From assembly GCA_000752215.1 (NCBI GenBank), contig CCFG01000005.1, positions 162,415-226,414 on the forward strand: 64,000 nt of DNA, written 5' to 3'. Made by a program: the position numbers and the translations under genes. Below are positions 53,221 through 60,781 of this stretch, in pieces. The notes under the pieces were generated by a model that was not told the origin of the DNA, ran no database searches, and saw only the letters and a list, made by a program, of their open reading frames with translations. Within the stretch, counting starts at the first letter, position 1; the number at the start of each line of letters is the position of its first letter. This stretch comes from a bacterium MS4. GTDB lineage: Bacteria; Bacillota; Clostridia; Oscillospirales; Acutalibacteraceae.

Positions 53221-53374
53221 CCGGAGCGAGGCACAAGACAGGAAACGCAAGAAAATGCAGGCCGTGAAAACGGGGCTTGACAAGGACCCGCAAAAATGTT
53301 ACTCTTTTTTTGCGACCAAAATATAAATAACGGTCGTATAATTTTAAAAAACAGTCTTGCTTGGGAGGAATAAA

Positions 53375-53971
53375 ATGTCCCCTAAAAAATTCGACTGGCA
53401 GAAACGGGAAGAAATCCGCGTTCAGATGCTGGAAGCCGGCTATGAGCTGATTCGGCAATACGGCATGACCCATACCTCAGTGGAAAAGGTGGCCGAAGCC
53501 GTGGGGCTGGGAAAAAGCACGTTCTATAATTTCTTTCCCAGCAAGGAACGTTTTGTCTATGAGATCATCGTTTCTATGCGCTCGCAGCTGATGGAGTATT
53601 TTGAACAGCTTCTGGCCGGGCGGGAGAAGCTGCCGGTACCGCTGGCAAAGGAATTCCTGAAAAAAATTATTTTCAGCGAACGCAGCATCTACAAATATCT
53701 AACATCGGAGGACGAAGAAAAGCTGCGCGCCGCCCTTCCGCCCGAGTACTTTCTCGATGTGGAACAGGAGTCCCGGGTCATGGTCCGGCTGTTCGGGCGT
53801 ATGGAAGGAATCCGCGCCGATATGGACGAACATCTGGTGGGCAATCTGCTGAAGATCATGGCTCTGGCCCAAATCAATCAGGCCGAGCTTCACGCCGACG
53901 CGCTGGAACGCACCCTGGACAAACTGTATGAACTGCTGTTTTCCTGTATCTTTGAAGAGGGCAGGCATTGA
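53375..53971 (+). CDS. TetR-family regulator
   Basis: This 198-aa protein has a TetR helix-turn-helix (MTHTSVEKVAEAVGLGKSTFYNFFPSKERF) and a helical effector domain. ATG 53375 follows GGGAGG. It is divergent from the short DtxR gene. A CGACC...GGTCG pair (53313-53335) upstream might be its operator but the promoter is not clear. The alpha/beta hydrolase and membrane genes follow on the same strand. Confidence 0.88.
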   Translation: MSPKKFDWQKREEIRVQMLEAGYELIRQYGMTHTSVEKVAEAVGLGKSTFYNFFPSKERFVYEIIVSMRSQLMEYFEQLLAGREKLPVPLAKEFLKKIIFSERSIYKYLTSEDEEKLRAALPPEYFLDVEQESRVMVRLFGRMEGIRADMDEHLVGNLLKIMALAQINQAELHADALERTLDKLYELLFSCIFEEGRH

Positions 53972-53994
53972 GCCGCCTGCTTCTTTGCACAGAA

Positions 53995-54010
53995 GTTATT
54001 TAAAACTAAC
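53995..54010. promoter_or_regulatory. Imperfect GTTAG-N6-CTAAC site before the hydrolase gene
   Basis: GTTAT-TTAAAA-CTAAC has the right spacing and one mismatch in the left arm. It precedes the interspersed repeat and the hydrolase gene. Confidence 0.45.
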
Positions 54011-54112
54011 TACAGCAATTCCATTTCAGTTCGCGAGACAAAACACGTTCCTCCCCCGCCTTGGGCGGGGGAGGAACGTAACCTTGCTGCAGAATTAACT
54101 GGGAATGCTGTA
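54011..54112. repeat. Interspersed palindromic repeat, copy 2 (full length)
   Basis: The ends TACAGCAATTCCATTTCAGTT and AACTGGGAATGCTGTA match copy 1 at 9057-9125. Inside is a perfect 16-bp hairpin, ACGTTCCTCCCCCGCC (54045-54060) with GGCGGGGGAGGAACGT (54064-54079) around a TTG loop. Copy 1 keeps only part of its right arm. The element is transcribed toward the hydrolase gene. Confidence 0.8.
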
Positions 54113-54128
54113 AGAAAGAAGGAATCCG

Positions 54129-54851
54129 ATGCATATCGAAACCTATGGAAAGGCAGGGCGGCCCTGCATCTTATTATTTCACACCATGTTTACCACCGGC
54201 TGTCTGTTTCAGAAGCTCGTTCCACTGCTCGAACAAAACTTTCTTCTGGTGATTCCCACTCTGGACGGGTATGACCCCGCCGAGGAAACCGAGTATCCCG
54301 GCGCGGACGGGGAGCTGGAGCAGATCGAGGCCTTTCTGAAGGAACGGCAAATTCCGGAATTGACGGCTGTCGGCAGTTCCCTGGGCGCTATGCTGGCCTG
54401 GAGGCTGTGGCAGCGCGGGCGCGTTTTCATCCGGAAGCTGGTGCTGGACAGCCCGCCTTTCGGCTGGGATGCCGCGACAGCCGCCCAAAACGCGGGATAT
54501 TTCTGGAAACTGGTTCAGGCCGTCCGGGCCGCGCCGGATACCCGCTGTGTCTTTGACGAGCATTATGGAGAATTCGGACCCATGATGCGGCGATCCTGCT
54601 CTGCCGTAACCGAGAACACCATCCGCCGCTCCTGCGAGACCTGCTTTGGCCCCCGACTTCCGGAACAAATCCGGACCGGCGCGACCAAAATCCTGCTGGT
54701 TTATGGTGAAGACGACCCCAACTATCGGCATTTGGAAAAAGAACTGGCCGGGCGCACAGACGTGTCGCTGGCGGTAGAAGCAGGCTTCGGACACTGCGGT
54801 TTTCTGATGCGGGAACCGCAGAAATTTGCAAAACTGTTAATGGAGGAATGA
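54129..54851 (+). CDS. Alpha/beta hydrolase
   Basis: This 240-aa protein has an alpha/beta-hydrolase fold. The nucleophile elbow is GSSLGA, an HTMFTTG oxyanion strand precedes it, the acid is in VYGEDDPNY and the His in GFGHCGF. The size suits an esterase or lipase-like enzyme. Given the imperfect metal-type site and nearby iron genes, a siderophore esterase role is possible but unproven. It is followed after 3 nt by a membrane gene. Confidence 0.8.
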   Translation: MHIETYGKAGRPCILLFHTMFTTGCLFQKLVPLLEQNFLLVIPTLDGYDPAEETEYPGADGELEQIEAFLKERQIPELTAVGSSLGAMLAWRLWQRGRVFIRKLVLDSPPFGWDAATAAQNAGYFWKLVQAVRAAPDTRCVFDEHYGEFGPMMRRSCSAVTENTIRRSCETCFGPRLPEQIRTGATKILLVYGEDDPNYRHLEKELAGRTDVSLAVEAGFGHCGFLMREPQKFAKLLMEE

Positions 54852-54854
54852 ACG

Positions 54855-55370
54855 TTGACACCCGTACTATCTGCGCTTTTGGAAGGACTGGTCTGGTCCG
54901 CCCTGTGGGTTGCCATGCTGATGCCCATGTTTTTCCGCTTTCCGTGGCTGCTGGTCCACGACTACCCGGAGGACGCACGCAAAGCCGTCCGCCTTCCCGA
55001 ACCCACCCCCGCGCAACGCCGGAACGGAATTCTTTTCACCGTGTTCGGCTATGTGATTCTGCTCGGTACGCTGACGGCGGCAGGGCTTGTTCACTACGGT
55101 TCCGGTCCGGTCCTGTTCGGCGCCGTCTTTCTGCATCTGTGGATTATCTGCATGACCTGGAATGTGGTGGATCTGCTGGTTCTGGACTGGCTGGTATTCT
55201 GCACGATCACGCCCAAAAGCTTTATCCTGCCCGGCACCGAAGGCTGCAAGGGCTATAAGGACTACCGCTTCCATTTCATCGGTTTTCTTAAGGGCTGTGT
55301 TTACATGACGCTGTTTGCCCTGATTTTTGCCGGGATCGATTTTGCTGTCCTGAAATTATTGATCTGGTAA
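54855..55370 (+). CDS. Uncharacterised membrane protein (about 4 helices)
   Basis: This 171-aa protein has hydrophobic segments near residues 5-30, 58-78, 84-115 and 145-168, with a cytoplasmic-looking loop DYPEDARKAVRLPEPTP. I do not recognise a family. TTG 54855 is eight bases after GGAGG and begins 3 nt after the hydrolase stop. The two genes are probably one operon with the TetR gene upstream. Confidence 0.75.
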   Translation: MTPVLSALLEGLVWSALWVAMLMPMFFRFPWLLVHDYPEDARKAVRLPEPTPAQRRNGILFTVFGYVILLGTLTAAGLVHYGSGPVLFGAVFLHLWIICMTWNVVDLLVLDWLVFCTITPKSFILPGTEGCKGYKDYRFHFIGFLKGCVYMTLFALIFAGIDFAVLKLLIW

Positions 55371-55553
55371 ATTCCACATACCGTCAAAAATTCCCCCACC
55401 CCGCTTCATTTGCGCAATCCCTTTTGAAGCCTCTTGCCATTCCGGCTTATTCCGTGTTACACTGTAATCAGAAATTATGTACTGCGGCCACGCGGCGAGT
55501 ACATCAGCCGGAAAAACGGGACGTATCAACAAGTCCGGACAGGTAGGGGCATT

Positions 55554-56204
55554 ATGACCACAAACAAAGAAGATTATCTGAAAGCAATTTATCACAGCGG
55601 CGGGCTGAACGAACGCGCTACAACCAAGGCAATCGCGGAACAGCTGGGAATCGCCTCCGCTTCCGTAACGGAAATGCTGGCACGGCTGGCGCGGGAAGGG
55701 CTGATCCTTTATGAACCGTATAAGGGTTCTCAGCTGACGGAAAAGGGGCTGAGGGCCTGTATCGGCATTGTCCGCAGTCATGAGCTGTGGGAGGTGTTTC
55801 TCGTCCGCTATCTGGATTACAGCTGGAGCGAAGCGCACGAGGACGCGGAATTTCTTGAGCACGCGACAACGGAACGGCTGGCGGAGCGTCTGGATCACTT
55901 TCTGCAGCACCCCGAGGTCTGTCCCCACGGCGCGGTCATTCCGCGCCTGGAAAGTATCCCGGAGGAGCGGAAATTGAGCCCGCTTGCCTTCCAGCCGGTC
56001 GGAAAGACCGCCGTAATCCGTCAGGTCGAGGAAGAAAAAGAGCTGCTGGATTATCTGGAGGGGCTGGGCATGAAAATCGGCTCACACGCAACCGTCCTTT
56101 CGTTCGGAGCGTACGACGGCCCGCTGGAAATCCTTCTGGACGGGCATCCGGTGCAAATCAGCCGAAAGGCCGCTGAAAAAATCCGGGTGGAACCGGAAGC
56201 ATGA
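55554..56204 (+). CDS. DtxR-family iron-dependent regulator with C-terminal FeoA domain
   Basis: This 216-aa protein has an N-terminal DtxR winged helix (YLKAIYHSGGLNERATTKAIAEQLGIASASVTEMLARLAREG), a dimerisation/metal domain (HELWEVFLVRYL, HEDAEFLEHATTERL) and a C-terminal FeoA/SH3 domain (LSPLAFQPVGKTAVIRQV to IRVEPEA). Position 102-equivalent is Glu rather than the DtxR Cys. ATG 55554 follows AGGTAGGGG. It lies next to feoAB and is the likely repressor of the TAGG-N4-CCTA boxes. Confidence 0.9.
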   Translation: MTTNKEDYLKAIYHSGGLNERATTKAIAEQLGIASASVTEMLARLAREGLILYEPYKGSQLTEKGLRACIGIVRSHELWEVFLVRYLDYSWSEAHEDAEFLEHATTERLAERLDHFLQHPEVCPHGAVIPRLESIPEERKLSPLAFQPVGKTAVIRQVEEEKELLDYLEGLGMKIGSHATVLSFGAYDGPLEILLDGHPVQISRKAAEKIRVEPEA

Positions 56205-56268
56205 CCCGCTGAAAACGGCCTGAGCGGTCCCGCAGTCCGGGATCTCCGCAAAAAGACTTTCGGTCATA

Positions 56269-56304
56269 ACAGCCCTCCTTCCAACAGAAAGGAGGGCTGT
56301 TTTT
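56269..56304 (+). terminator. Terminator after the DtxR-FeoA gene
   Basis: The 12-bp stem ACAGCCCTCCTT/AAGGAGGGCTGT has an 8-nt loop and five Ts. Confidence 0.92.
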
Positions 56305-56427
56305 ATGCGCATATTCCATGCTTTTGCGAAATTTTTCATTTTAAGCACGGAGGAACCCCCGTGCAGACGCCGGGCCGATTCATATAGGGCCACGATTTGA
56401 GACTGGGAGCGATGCTCCGTTTTTCAT

Positions 56428-56520
56428 TCAGCCGAGGAGCCATCCGTACAGCAGAATCAGCGCTGTTACCGCCAGCGCCGGGAGCTTGCGGAGGAGAATT
56501 TGTTTTGCGTATTCATCCAT
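56428..56520 (-). CDS. Small membrane protein downstream of feoB (30 aa)
   Basis: A 30-codon frame (MDEYAKQILLRKLPALAV..., ending LLYGWLLG) encodes one hydrophobic helix after a short charged N-terminus. It lies 23 nt after feoB, on the same strand, with AAGAAGGCG upstream. Short membrane peptides often follow feoB in Firmicutes, and I infer a FeoB accessory role. It was too short to be picked as a separate gene in a simple ORF scan. Confidence 0.6.
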   Translation of the reverse strand: MDEYAKQILLRKLPALAVTALILLYGWLLG

Positions 56521-56543
56521 ATCGGTTGCGCCTTCTTTCTGTG

Positions 56544-58688
56544 TCAGATAAACAAACGGACAATGGTGTTGAATAAAAAGCAAACGGTGATGCCGCATAC
56601 GGTGGGGACCAGAAAGGATACGGCGGTCCACCGGAGGCTTTGGGTTTCCTTGCGGATGATAAGTACTGTTGTGGCACAGGGCCAGTGCATCAGGGAAAAC
56701 AGGATGGTGCTGACGGCGGTCGTCCACGTCCAGCCGTTTTGAACGAAGAGCTGCATCAGCGCGGGACCTTCCAGTTCCAGCAGGCTCCCCTGCGCCATAT
56801 ATGTCATGATAATGACGGGGACCACAATTTCATTGGCAGGCAGCCCCAACAGAAAGCCGGTCAGAATCACCCCGTCCATGCCCAGAGCGCGGCCGAGGGG
56901 GTTCAGAAAGCCCGTCAGGTGCGCCAGCAGGGTCGCGTCCCCGACCGTAACATTGGCGAGCGCCCAGATCAGCACCCCGGCCGGGGCGGCGGCTGTGACC
57001 GCTCGGCCCAGCACCTTGAGGGTCCGGTCCACAATGCTGCGGACGATGACCTTGCCGATCTGCGGCCGCCGGTAAGGCGGAAGCTCCAGCGTAAAGGAGG
57101 ACGGGACTCCCTTCAAAATCGTCCTGGAAAGCAGCCTGGAAACCAGCAGGGTCATTCCCACCCCGAACAAGATGACCCCGACCAGAATCACCGCTCCCAA
57201 GAACGAACCAAACAGCCCGGTCGCCCCGCCGATCAGGAACATGGTAATAATGGAAATAATCGTGGGGAAACGCCCGTTGCAGGGAACAAAATTGTTGGTA
57301 ATGATGGCGATGAGCCGCTCCCGGGGGGAATCGATGATGCGGCAGCCGGTAACGCCCGCCGCGTTGCACCCGAACCCCATGCACATGGTGAGCGCCTGTT
57401 TGCCGCAGGCGGCGCAGCCTTTGAAGCAGCGGTCCAGATTAAACGCTACGCGGGGCAGATATCCGAAGTCCTCCAACAGAGTAAACAACGGAAAGAAAAT
57501 AGCCATCGGCGGAAGCATGACGCTGATGACCCAGGCCATGACCTTGTAAACCCCGTGAATCAACAGATCGGTCAATAATGCCGGCACACCGGCGGAAAAT
57601 GCCGCGGCAGCCAGCCGCTCTTCCACCCAGAACAGTCCGTCCGCCAGCAGCGCCGAGGGAACGTTCGCACCGGATATGGTGATCCAGAACACCGCCAGCA
57701 GGAGAAGCAGCATGATGGGAAAGCCGGTAAGCCTGCTGGTAAACAGCTTATCCAGACGGCGATCCCGGCGATGGCTCCCGTTTGCGGGCATTGAAATAAT
57801 CCCCCGGCTGATTTCCGCCGCGCACCGCACGAAGGCACCCGCCATATCGTCCCGAAGCCGCGTCCGGGAAACGCCCGCTTCCTCCATGCCTGCCCGCACG
57901 TCCGCCAGTGCCTCCGAAAGCTCAGGAGCCTGCTCCGGGTCAAAGCCGAGACAATCCGCAAGCGAGGAACGAAGGCTTTCGTCCCCGTCCAGCAGCCGGG
58001 CGGCAAACCACCGGGCGTCGGCTTTGCCGTCCGCGGCCTTTTCCGCCTGAGGCAGCAGTGCCCGAAGGCCCTGCTCCACATAGCCGGGATAGGGAACAAG
58101 CACCTGCTTTTCCTCCGGAGACGGCTCGCCGAGCAATTGCTCCACGGCGTTCATGACATCCTCCAGCCCTTCTCCGGAACGGGCGGCCGTACCGATTACG
58201 GGGACTCCCAGACGCCGGGAAAGCAGGGGAAGGTCGATATCGATCTGTTTCTTCTTCGCCTCATCCAGAAGGTTGACGCAGACCACGGTCCGCGCACAGG
58301 CTTCCATCACCTGCAGCACCAGATTGAGATTGCGCTCCAGACAGGTAGCGTCACAAACCACCACGACGGCGTCCGGCGAGCCGAAACAGATAAAATCGCG
58401 GGCCACTTCCTCCTCTGTCGAGCGGGCCATCAGCGAATAGCTGCCCGGAATATCGACAAGAACGTATCCATGTCCGTTCCGGGCACAGTACCCCTGGGCA
58501 TTTGCCACGGTCTTTCCGGGCCAGTTGCCCGTGTGCTGGCGCATACCGGTCAGCGCGTTGAACACGGTTGATTTCCCCACGTTGGGATTTCCTGCCAGTG
58601 CAATGACCCGGTCGCCGGCCTCTTTTTTATGAATTACAAGCCCCGCACAGGAAGAGTTGAGCTCAGCGGCGGCTTTAAGCGCTGGCAT
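56544..58688 (-). CDS. feoB: Ferrous iron transporter FeoB
   Basis: This 714-aa protein has an N-terminal G domain with GNPNVGKST, a switch region, DIPGSY, NLLDE and the G5 SARSGEG-like TAARSGEG. A membrane domain follows with about 8-9 segments and the FeoB gate motifs (CNGRFPTI, GFGCNAAG, CFKGCAACGKQ). It imports Fe2+ with GTP hydrolysis. ATG 58688 follows GGAGGAGG and overlaps the end of feoA by 14 nt. Confidence 0.95.
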   Translation of the reverse strand: MPALKAAAELNSSCAGLVIHKKEAGDRVIALAGNPNVGKSTVFNALTGMRQHTGNWPGKTVANAQGYCARNGHGYVLVDIPGSYSLMARSTEEEVARDFICFGSPDAVVVVCDATCLERNLNLVLQVMEACARTVVCVNLLDEAKKKQIDIDLPLLSRRLGVPVIGTAARSGEGLEDVMNAVEQLLGEPSPEEKQVLVPYPGYVEQGLRALLPQAEKAADGKADARWFAARLLDGDESLRSSLADCLGFDPEQAPELSEALADVRAGMEEAGVSRTRLRDDMAGAFVRCAAEISRGIISMPANGSHRRDRRLDKLFTSRLTGFPIMLLLLLAVFWITISGANVPSALLADGLFWVEERLAAAAFSAGVPALLTDLLIHGVYKVMAWVISVMLPPMAIFFPLFTLLEDFGYLPRVAFNLDRCFKGCAACGKQALTMCMGFGCNAAGVTGCRIIDSPRERLIAIITNNFVPCNGRFPTIISIITMFLIGGATGLFGSFLGAVILVGVILFGVGMTLLVSRLLSRTILKGVPSSFTLELPPYRRPQIGKVIVRSIVDRTLKVLGRAVTAAAPAGVLIWALANVTVGDATLLAHLTGFLNPLGRALGMDGVILTGFLLGLPANEIVVPVIIMTYMAQGSLLELEGPALMQLFVQNGWTWTTAVSTILFSLMHWPCATTVLIIRKETQSLRWTAVSFLVPTVCGITVCFLFNTIVRLFI

Positions 58689-58929
58689 CGGCGGCCTCCT
58701 CCAAAACAAGCACCGTATCAGAATCCTCTCTGCGCAGGGCAATGACCGCCCCGCAGATTTCATAGGCGGTCGGATCCCCCAGAGGGCTCAGTTCCACACA
58801 GGTCACTTCCCGGCCCTCCACCAGCCCCAGATCCTGCAGCCGCCTGCGCAGCCCTCCTTCTGCCGAAAGACCTGAGACGGTCGCCCGCCGGCCCGGGCGT
58901 ATCTGTGTTAACGGTATCGTTTGCTTCAC
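58675..58929 (-). CDS. feoA: Ferrous iron transport protein A (FeoA)
   Basis: This 84-aa SH3-like protein has the FeoA pattern: IRPGRRATVSGLSAEGGLRRRLQDLGLVEGREV and a later YEICGAVIALRRED. It is cytoplasmic and assists FeoB. GTG 58929 lies seven bases after GGAGGG. It is the first gene of the feoAB operon, which has a DtxR-type promoter region upstream. Confidence 0.93.
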   Translation of the reverse strand: MKQTIPLTQIRPGRRATVSGLSAEGGLRRRLQDLGLVEGREVTCVELSPLGDPTAYEICGAVIALRREDSDTVLVLEEAADASA

Positions 58930-58988
58930 TTCCTATCCCTCCAATCCTTTCACTTTATCGTCGATTAAAACCTTGAACGGGTTATTTT

Positions 58989-59035
58989 TAGGTTATCCTA
59001 TATTTTATATTATAGTATACCTAATAATATGTCAA
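58989..59035 (-). promoter_or_regulatory. feoAB promoter with two DtxR-type iron boxes
   Basis: On the minus strand TTGACA (59035-59030) and TAATAT (59012-59007) are 17 nt apart. ATAG-TATA-CCTA (59012-59023) lies inside the spacer, and TAGG-TTAT-CCTA (58989-59000) lies past the -10. The boxes are 23 bp apart, two helical turns, as for DtxR/IdeR dimers. They differ from the GTTAG-N6-CTAAC sites. Confidence 0.78.
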
Positions 59036-59090
59036 GCCCCTGTATTAAGTTTCTGATCGTTCTTGTATTGGTTTATTCCGCCCCAGCGTC

Positions 59091-59119
59091 TTGACAAATA
59101 AAAGCGGTTATGATAATTT
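59091..59119 (+). promoter_or_regulatory. Promoter of the structured RNA
   Basis: TTGACA (59091-59096) and TAATTT (59114-59119) are separated by 17 nt. It fits transcription from about 59126 into the folded region. Confidence 0.6.
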
Positions 59120-59125
59120 AAGGGA

Positions 59126-59315
59126 AATAGGAAAAGGGGTGTCTGTTTGGAGACTGTTCTGTAAGGAACACGAATTGCACAAGGGCTGAAAAGGCGATAT
59201 CATAAATCGCTTTGTTTGTTGTGCAATCAGGTTTTATACAGAACTGTGACAAACAGGCTTTTTATTTGATAAAGTCACTGCTTGGGCATAGTTTTGAAAC
59301 TATGCCCTTTTGTTT
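59126..59315 (+). ncRNA. Structured RNA candidate upstream of rsgA
   Basis: Three nested perfect stems form a long interrupted hairpin: CTGTTTG (59143-59149) with CAAACAG (59250-59256), GTTCTGTA (59156-59163) with TACAGAAC (59237-59244), and ATTGCACAA (59174-59182) with TTGTGCAAT (59219-59227). GCGAT/ATCGC caps it. An 11-bp terminator, GGGCATAGTTT/AAACTATGCCC (59284-59307), with a T-tract ends it. The rod shape recalls 6S RNA, but I cannot assign it. GGAACACGAATTGC (59165-59178) also recurs inverted at 59320-59333. Confidence 0.55.
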
Positions 59316-59378
59316 TGCCGCAATTCGTGTTCCATCTTGTCTAAAAAAGAAAATTTTTGAATGACGAGGTGCAATCCA

Positions 59379-60461
59379 TTGAATCAACTGATCCGTTACG
59401 GCGCAAAGGAGCGCCAGTTTTCAGAGGCGGCTCTCTATCCCGACCTGCATCTGGCGAGAGTCGTATCTCAGTATAAAGACCGATACAAAATCATCACGGC
59501 GGACGGCGAATGCTTTGCCGGGGTTTCCGGCAGGTTCCGTTATGAGGCAGCCGAACCGTCCCGGTACCCGGCGGTAGGCGACTTTGTCATGGCGGACCGC
59601 ACCGGGGGCGGCTCCGGCGACGCGGTCATCCATCGGGTGCTGCCGCGCAGCAGCGTTTTTGAGCGGAAGTCCGCGGGCGGCGGACAGCAAGCGCAGGTGG
59701 TCGCCGCCAACATCGACACCGTATTAATCTGCATGTCTCTGAACCACGACTGCAACCCGAGCCGCCTGGAACGCTATTTGTCCGTGGCATGGAGCAGCGG
59801 GGCAGTTCCCGTCGTCGTGCTGACAAAAGCCGACCTTTGCGCGGATTTACAAAGCGTCCTGGCTGAAATCACGTCGGCCGCTCCCGGTACCGATGTAATC
59901 ATCACCTCCCGCTGCGATCAGGGCTCCTGCGACAAGCTGCTGCCCTACCTGCAGCCGGGCATGACGGCGTCCTTCATCGGGTCGTCCGGCGTCGGCAAAT
60001 CCACCCTGATCAACCGGCTTGCCGGGGAAGATTTGCTCCGTACCTCCGGTATCCGGCAGGACGACAGGGGGCGGCACACCACCACCCGCAGGGACCTGCT
60101 GGTTCTGCCGCAGGGCGGTATTGTCATCGACACCCCCGGCATGCGCGAGCTGGGGGTGGAATCCGTCGACCTGTCCCGGTCCTTTTCCGACATCGACGAT
60201 TTGTCTTCCCAGTGCCGTTTCCGGGACTGCACCCACACCGCGGAACCCGGCTGCGCGATTTTGAAGGCGTTGGAGGCGGGGACGCTGGACGCCAGGCGGC
60301 TGGAAAGCTACCGGAAGCTGAAACGGGAAGCCCGTTACGACGGCCTTTCCTCGAAACAAATCGAAAGTGAAAAGTTAAACGGCATGTTCGAGGGCATGGG
60401 CGGGATGAAAAAGGCAAGAAAGTTCATCCGCCAGAATGACAAACGAAAAGGAGAATACTAA
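59379..60461 (+). CDS. rsgA: Small ribosomal subunit biogenesis GTPase RsgA
   Basis: This 360-aa protein has an OB-fold N-terminus, a circularly permuted GTPase domain (VLTKAD, then GSSGVGKSTLINRL, DDRGRHTTTRRDLL, DTPGMRELG) and a zinc-binding C-terminus (CRFRDCTHTAEPGC). It helps mature the 30S subunit. TTG 59379 is eight bases after GAGGTG; the ATG at 59361 lacks a spaced ribosome-binding site. It is followed by a taATG-coupled degenerate methyltransferase gene. Confidence 0.93.
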   Translation: MNQLIRYGAKERQFSEAALYPDLHLARVVSQYKDRYKIITADGECFAGVSGRFRYEAAEPSRYPAVGDFVMADRTGGGSGDAVIHRVLPRSSVFERKSAGGGQQAQVVAANIDTVLICMSLNHDCNPSRLERYLSVAWSSGAVPVVVLTKADLCADLQSVLAEITSAAPGTDVIITSRCDQGSCDKLLPYLQPGMTASFIGSSGVGKSTLINRLAGEDLLRTSGIRQDDRGRHTTTRRDLLVLPQGGIVIDTPGMRELGVESVDLSRSFSDIDDLSSQCRFRDCTHTAEPGCAILKALEAGTLDARRLESYRKLKREARYDGLSSKQIESEKLNGMFEGMGGMKKARKFIRQNDKRKGEY

Positions 60462-60627
60462 TGATATATATCAAAAGCAAAGAATATGATACAAAACGAT
60501 TCTCGACAGAATCATGGGGCCCAATCCCGTCAAGCTGGACGAAGAGCTCCTGAAAAATCACCGGATACCGCGAGGCGCGACCGCCGTCATGACAGGATTC
60601 GTTCTGGAATTTTGTCTGCCGCTGTAA
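60461..60627 (+). pseudogene. Truncated, frameshifted methyltransferase gene
   Basis: A good ribosome-binding site (AAAGGAG) and an ATG overlapping the rsgA stop lead into MIYIKSKEYDTKRF. After a frameshift the reading continues as ILDRIMGPNPVKLDEELLKN, typical of the N-terminus of clostridial SAM-dependent methyltransferases. It ends at 60627 before the SAM-binding motif. The gene has been lost. A CCGCCGGTT/AACCGGCGG hairpin (60650-60676) follows. Confidence 0.65.
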
Positions 60628-60711
60628 GAAACTCAGAAGACAATTTTTGCCGCCGGTTGAATTTTTTAACCGGCGGTTAAAAATCAGAGAAAAAACTCAA
60701 CTACGATTCCA

Positions 60712-60740
60712 TTGCGGCTTTCCCGACAGGCGGTTATACT
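60712..60740 (+). promoter_or_regulatory. Promoter of the XRE-TPR gene
   Basis: TTGCGG (60712-60717) and TATACT (60735-60740) are separated by 17 nt. Confidence 0.65.
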
Positions 60741-60781
60741 GATAACAGGAAGAAGCCGTTCCGGAAAGTGAGGAAAACGGT

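Noticed and set aside
53313-53335. CGACC...GGTCG as the operator of the 53375 TetR gene
   Set aside because: The arms are short with a 13-nt gap, and no well-spaced promoter overlaps it. It is noted only as a possibility in the gene entry.
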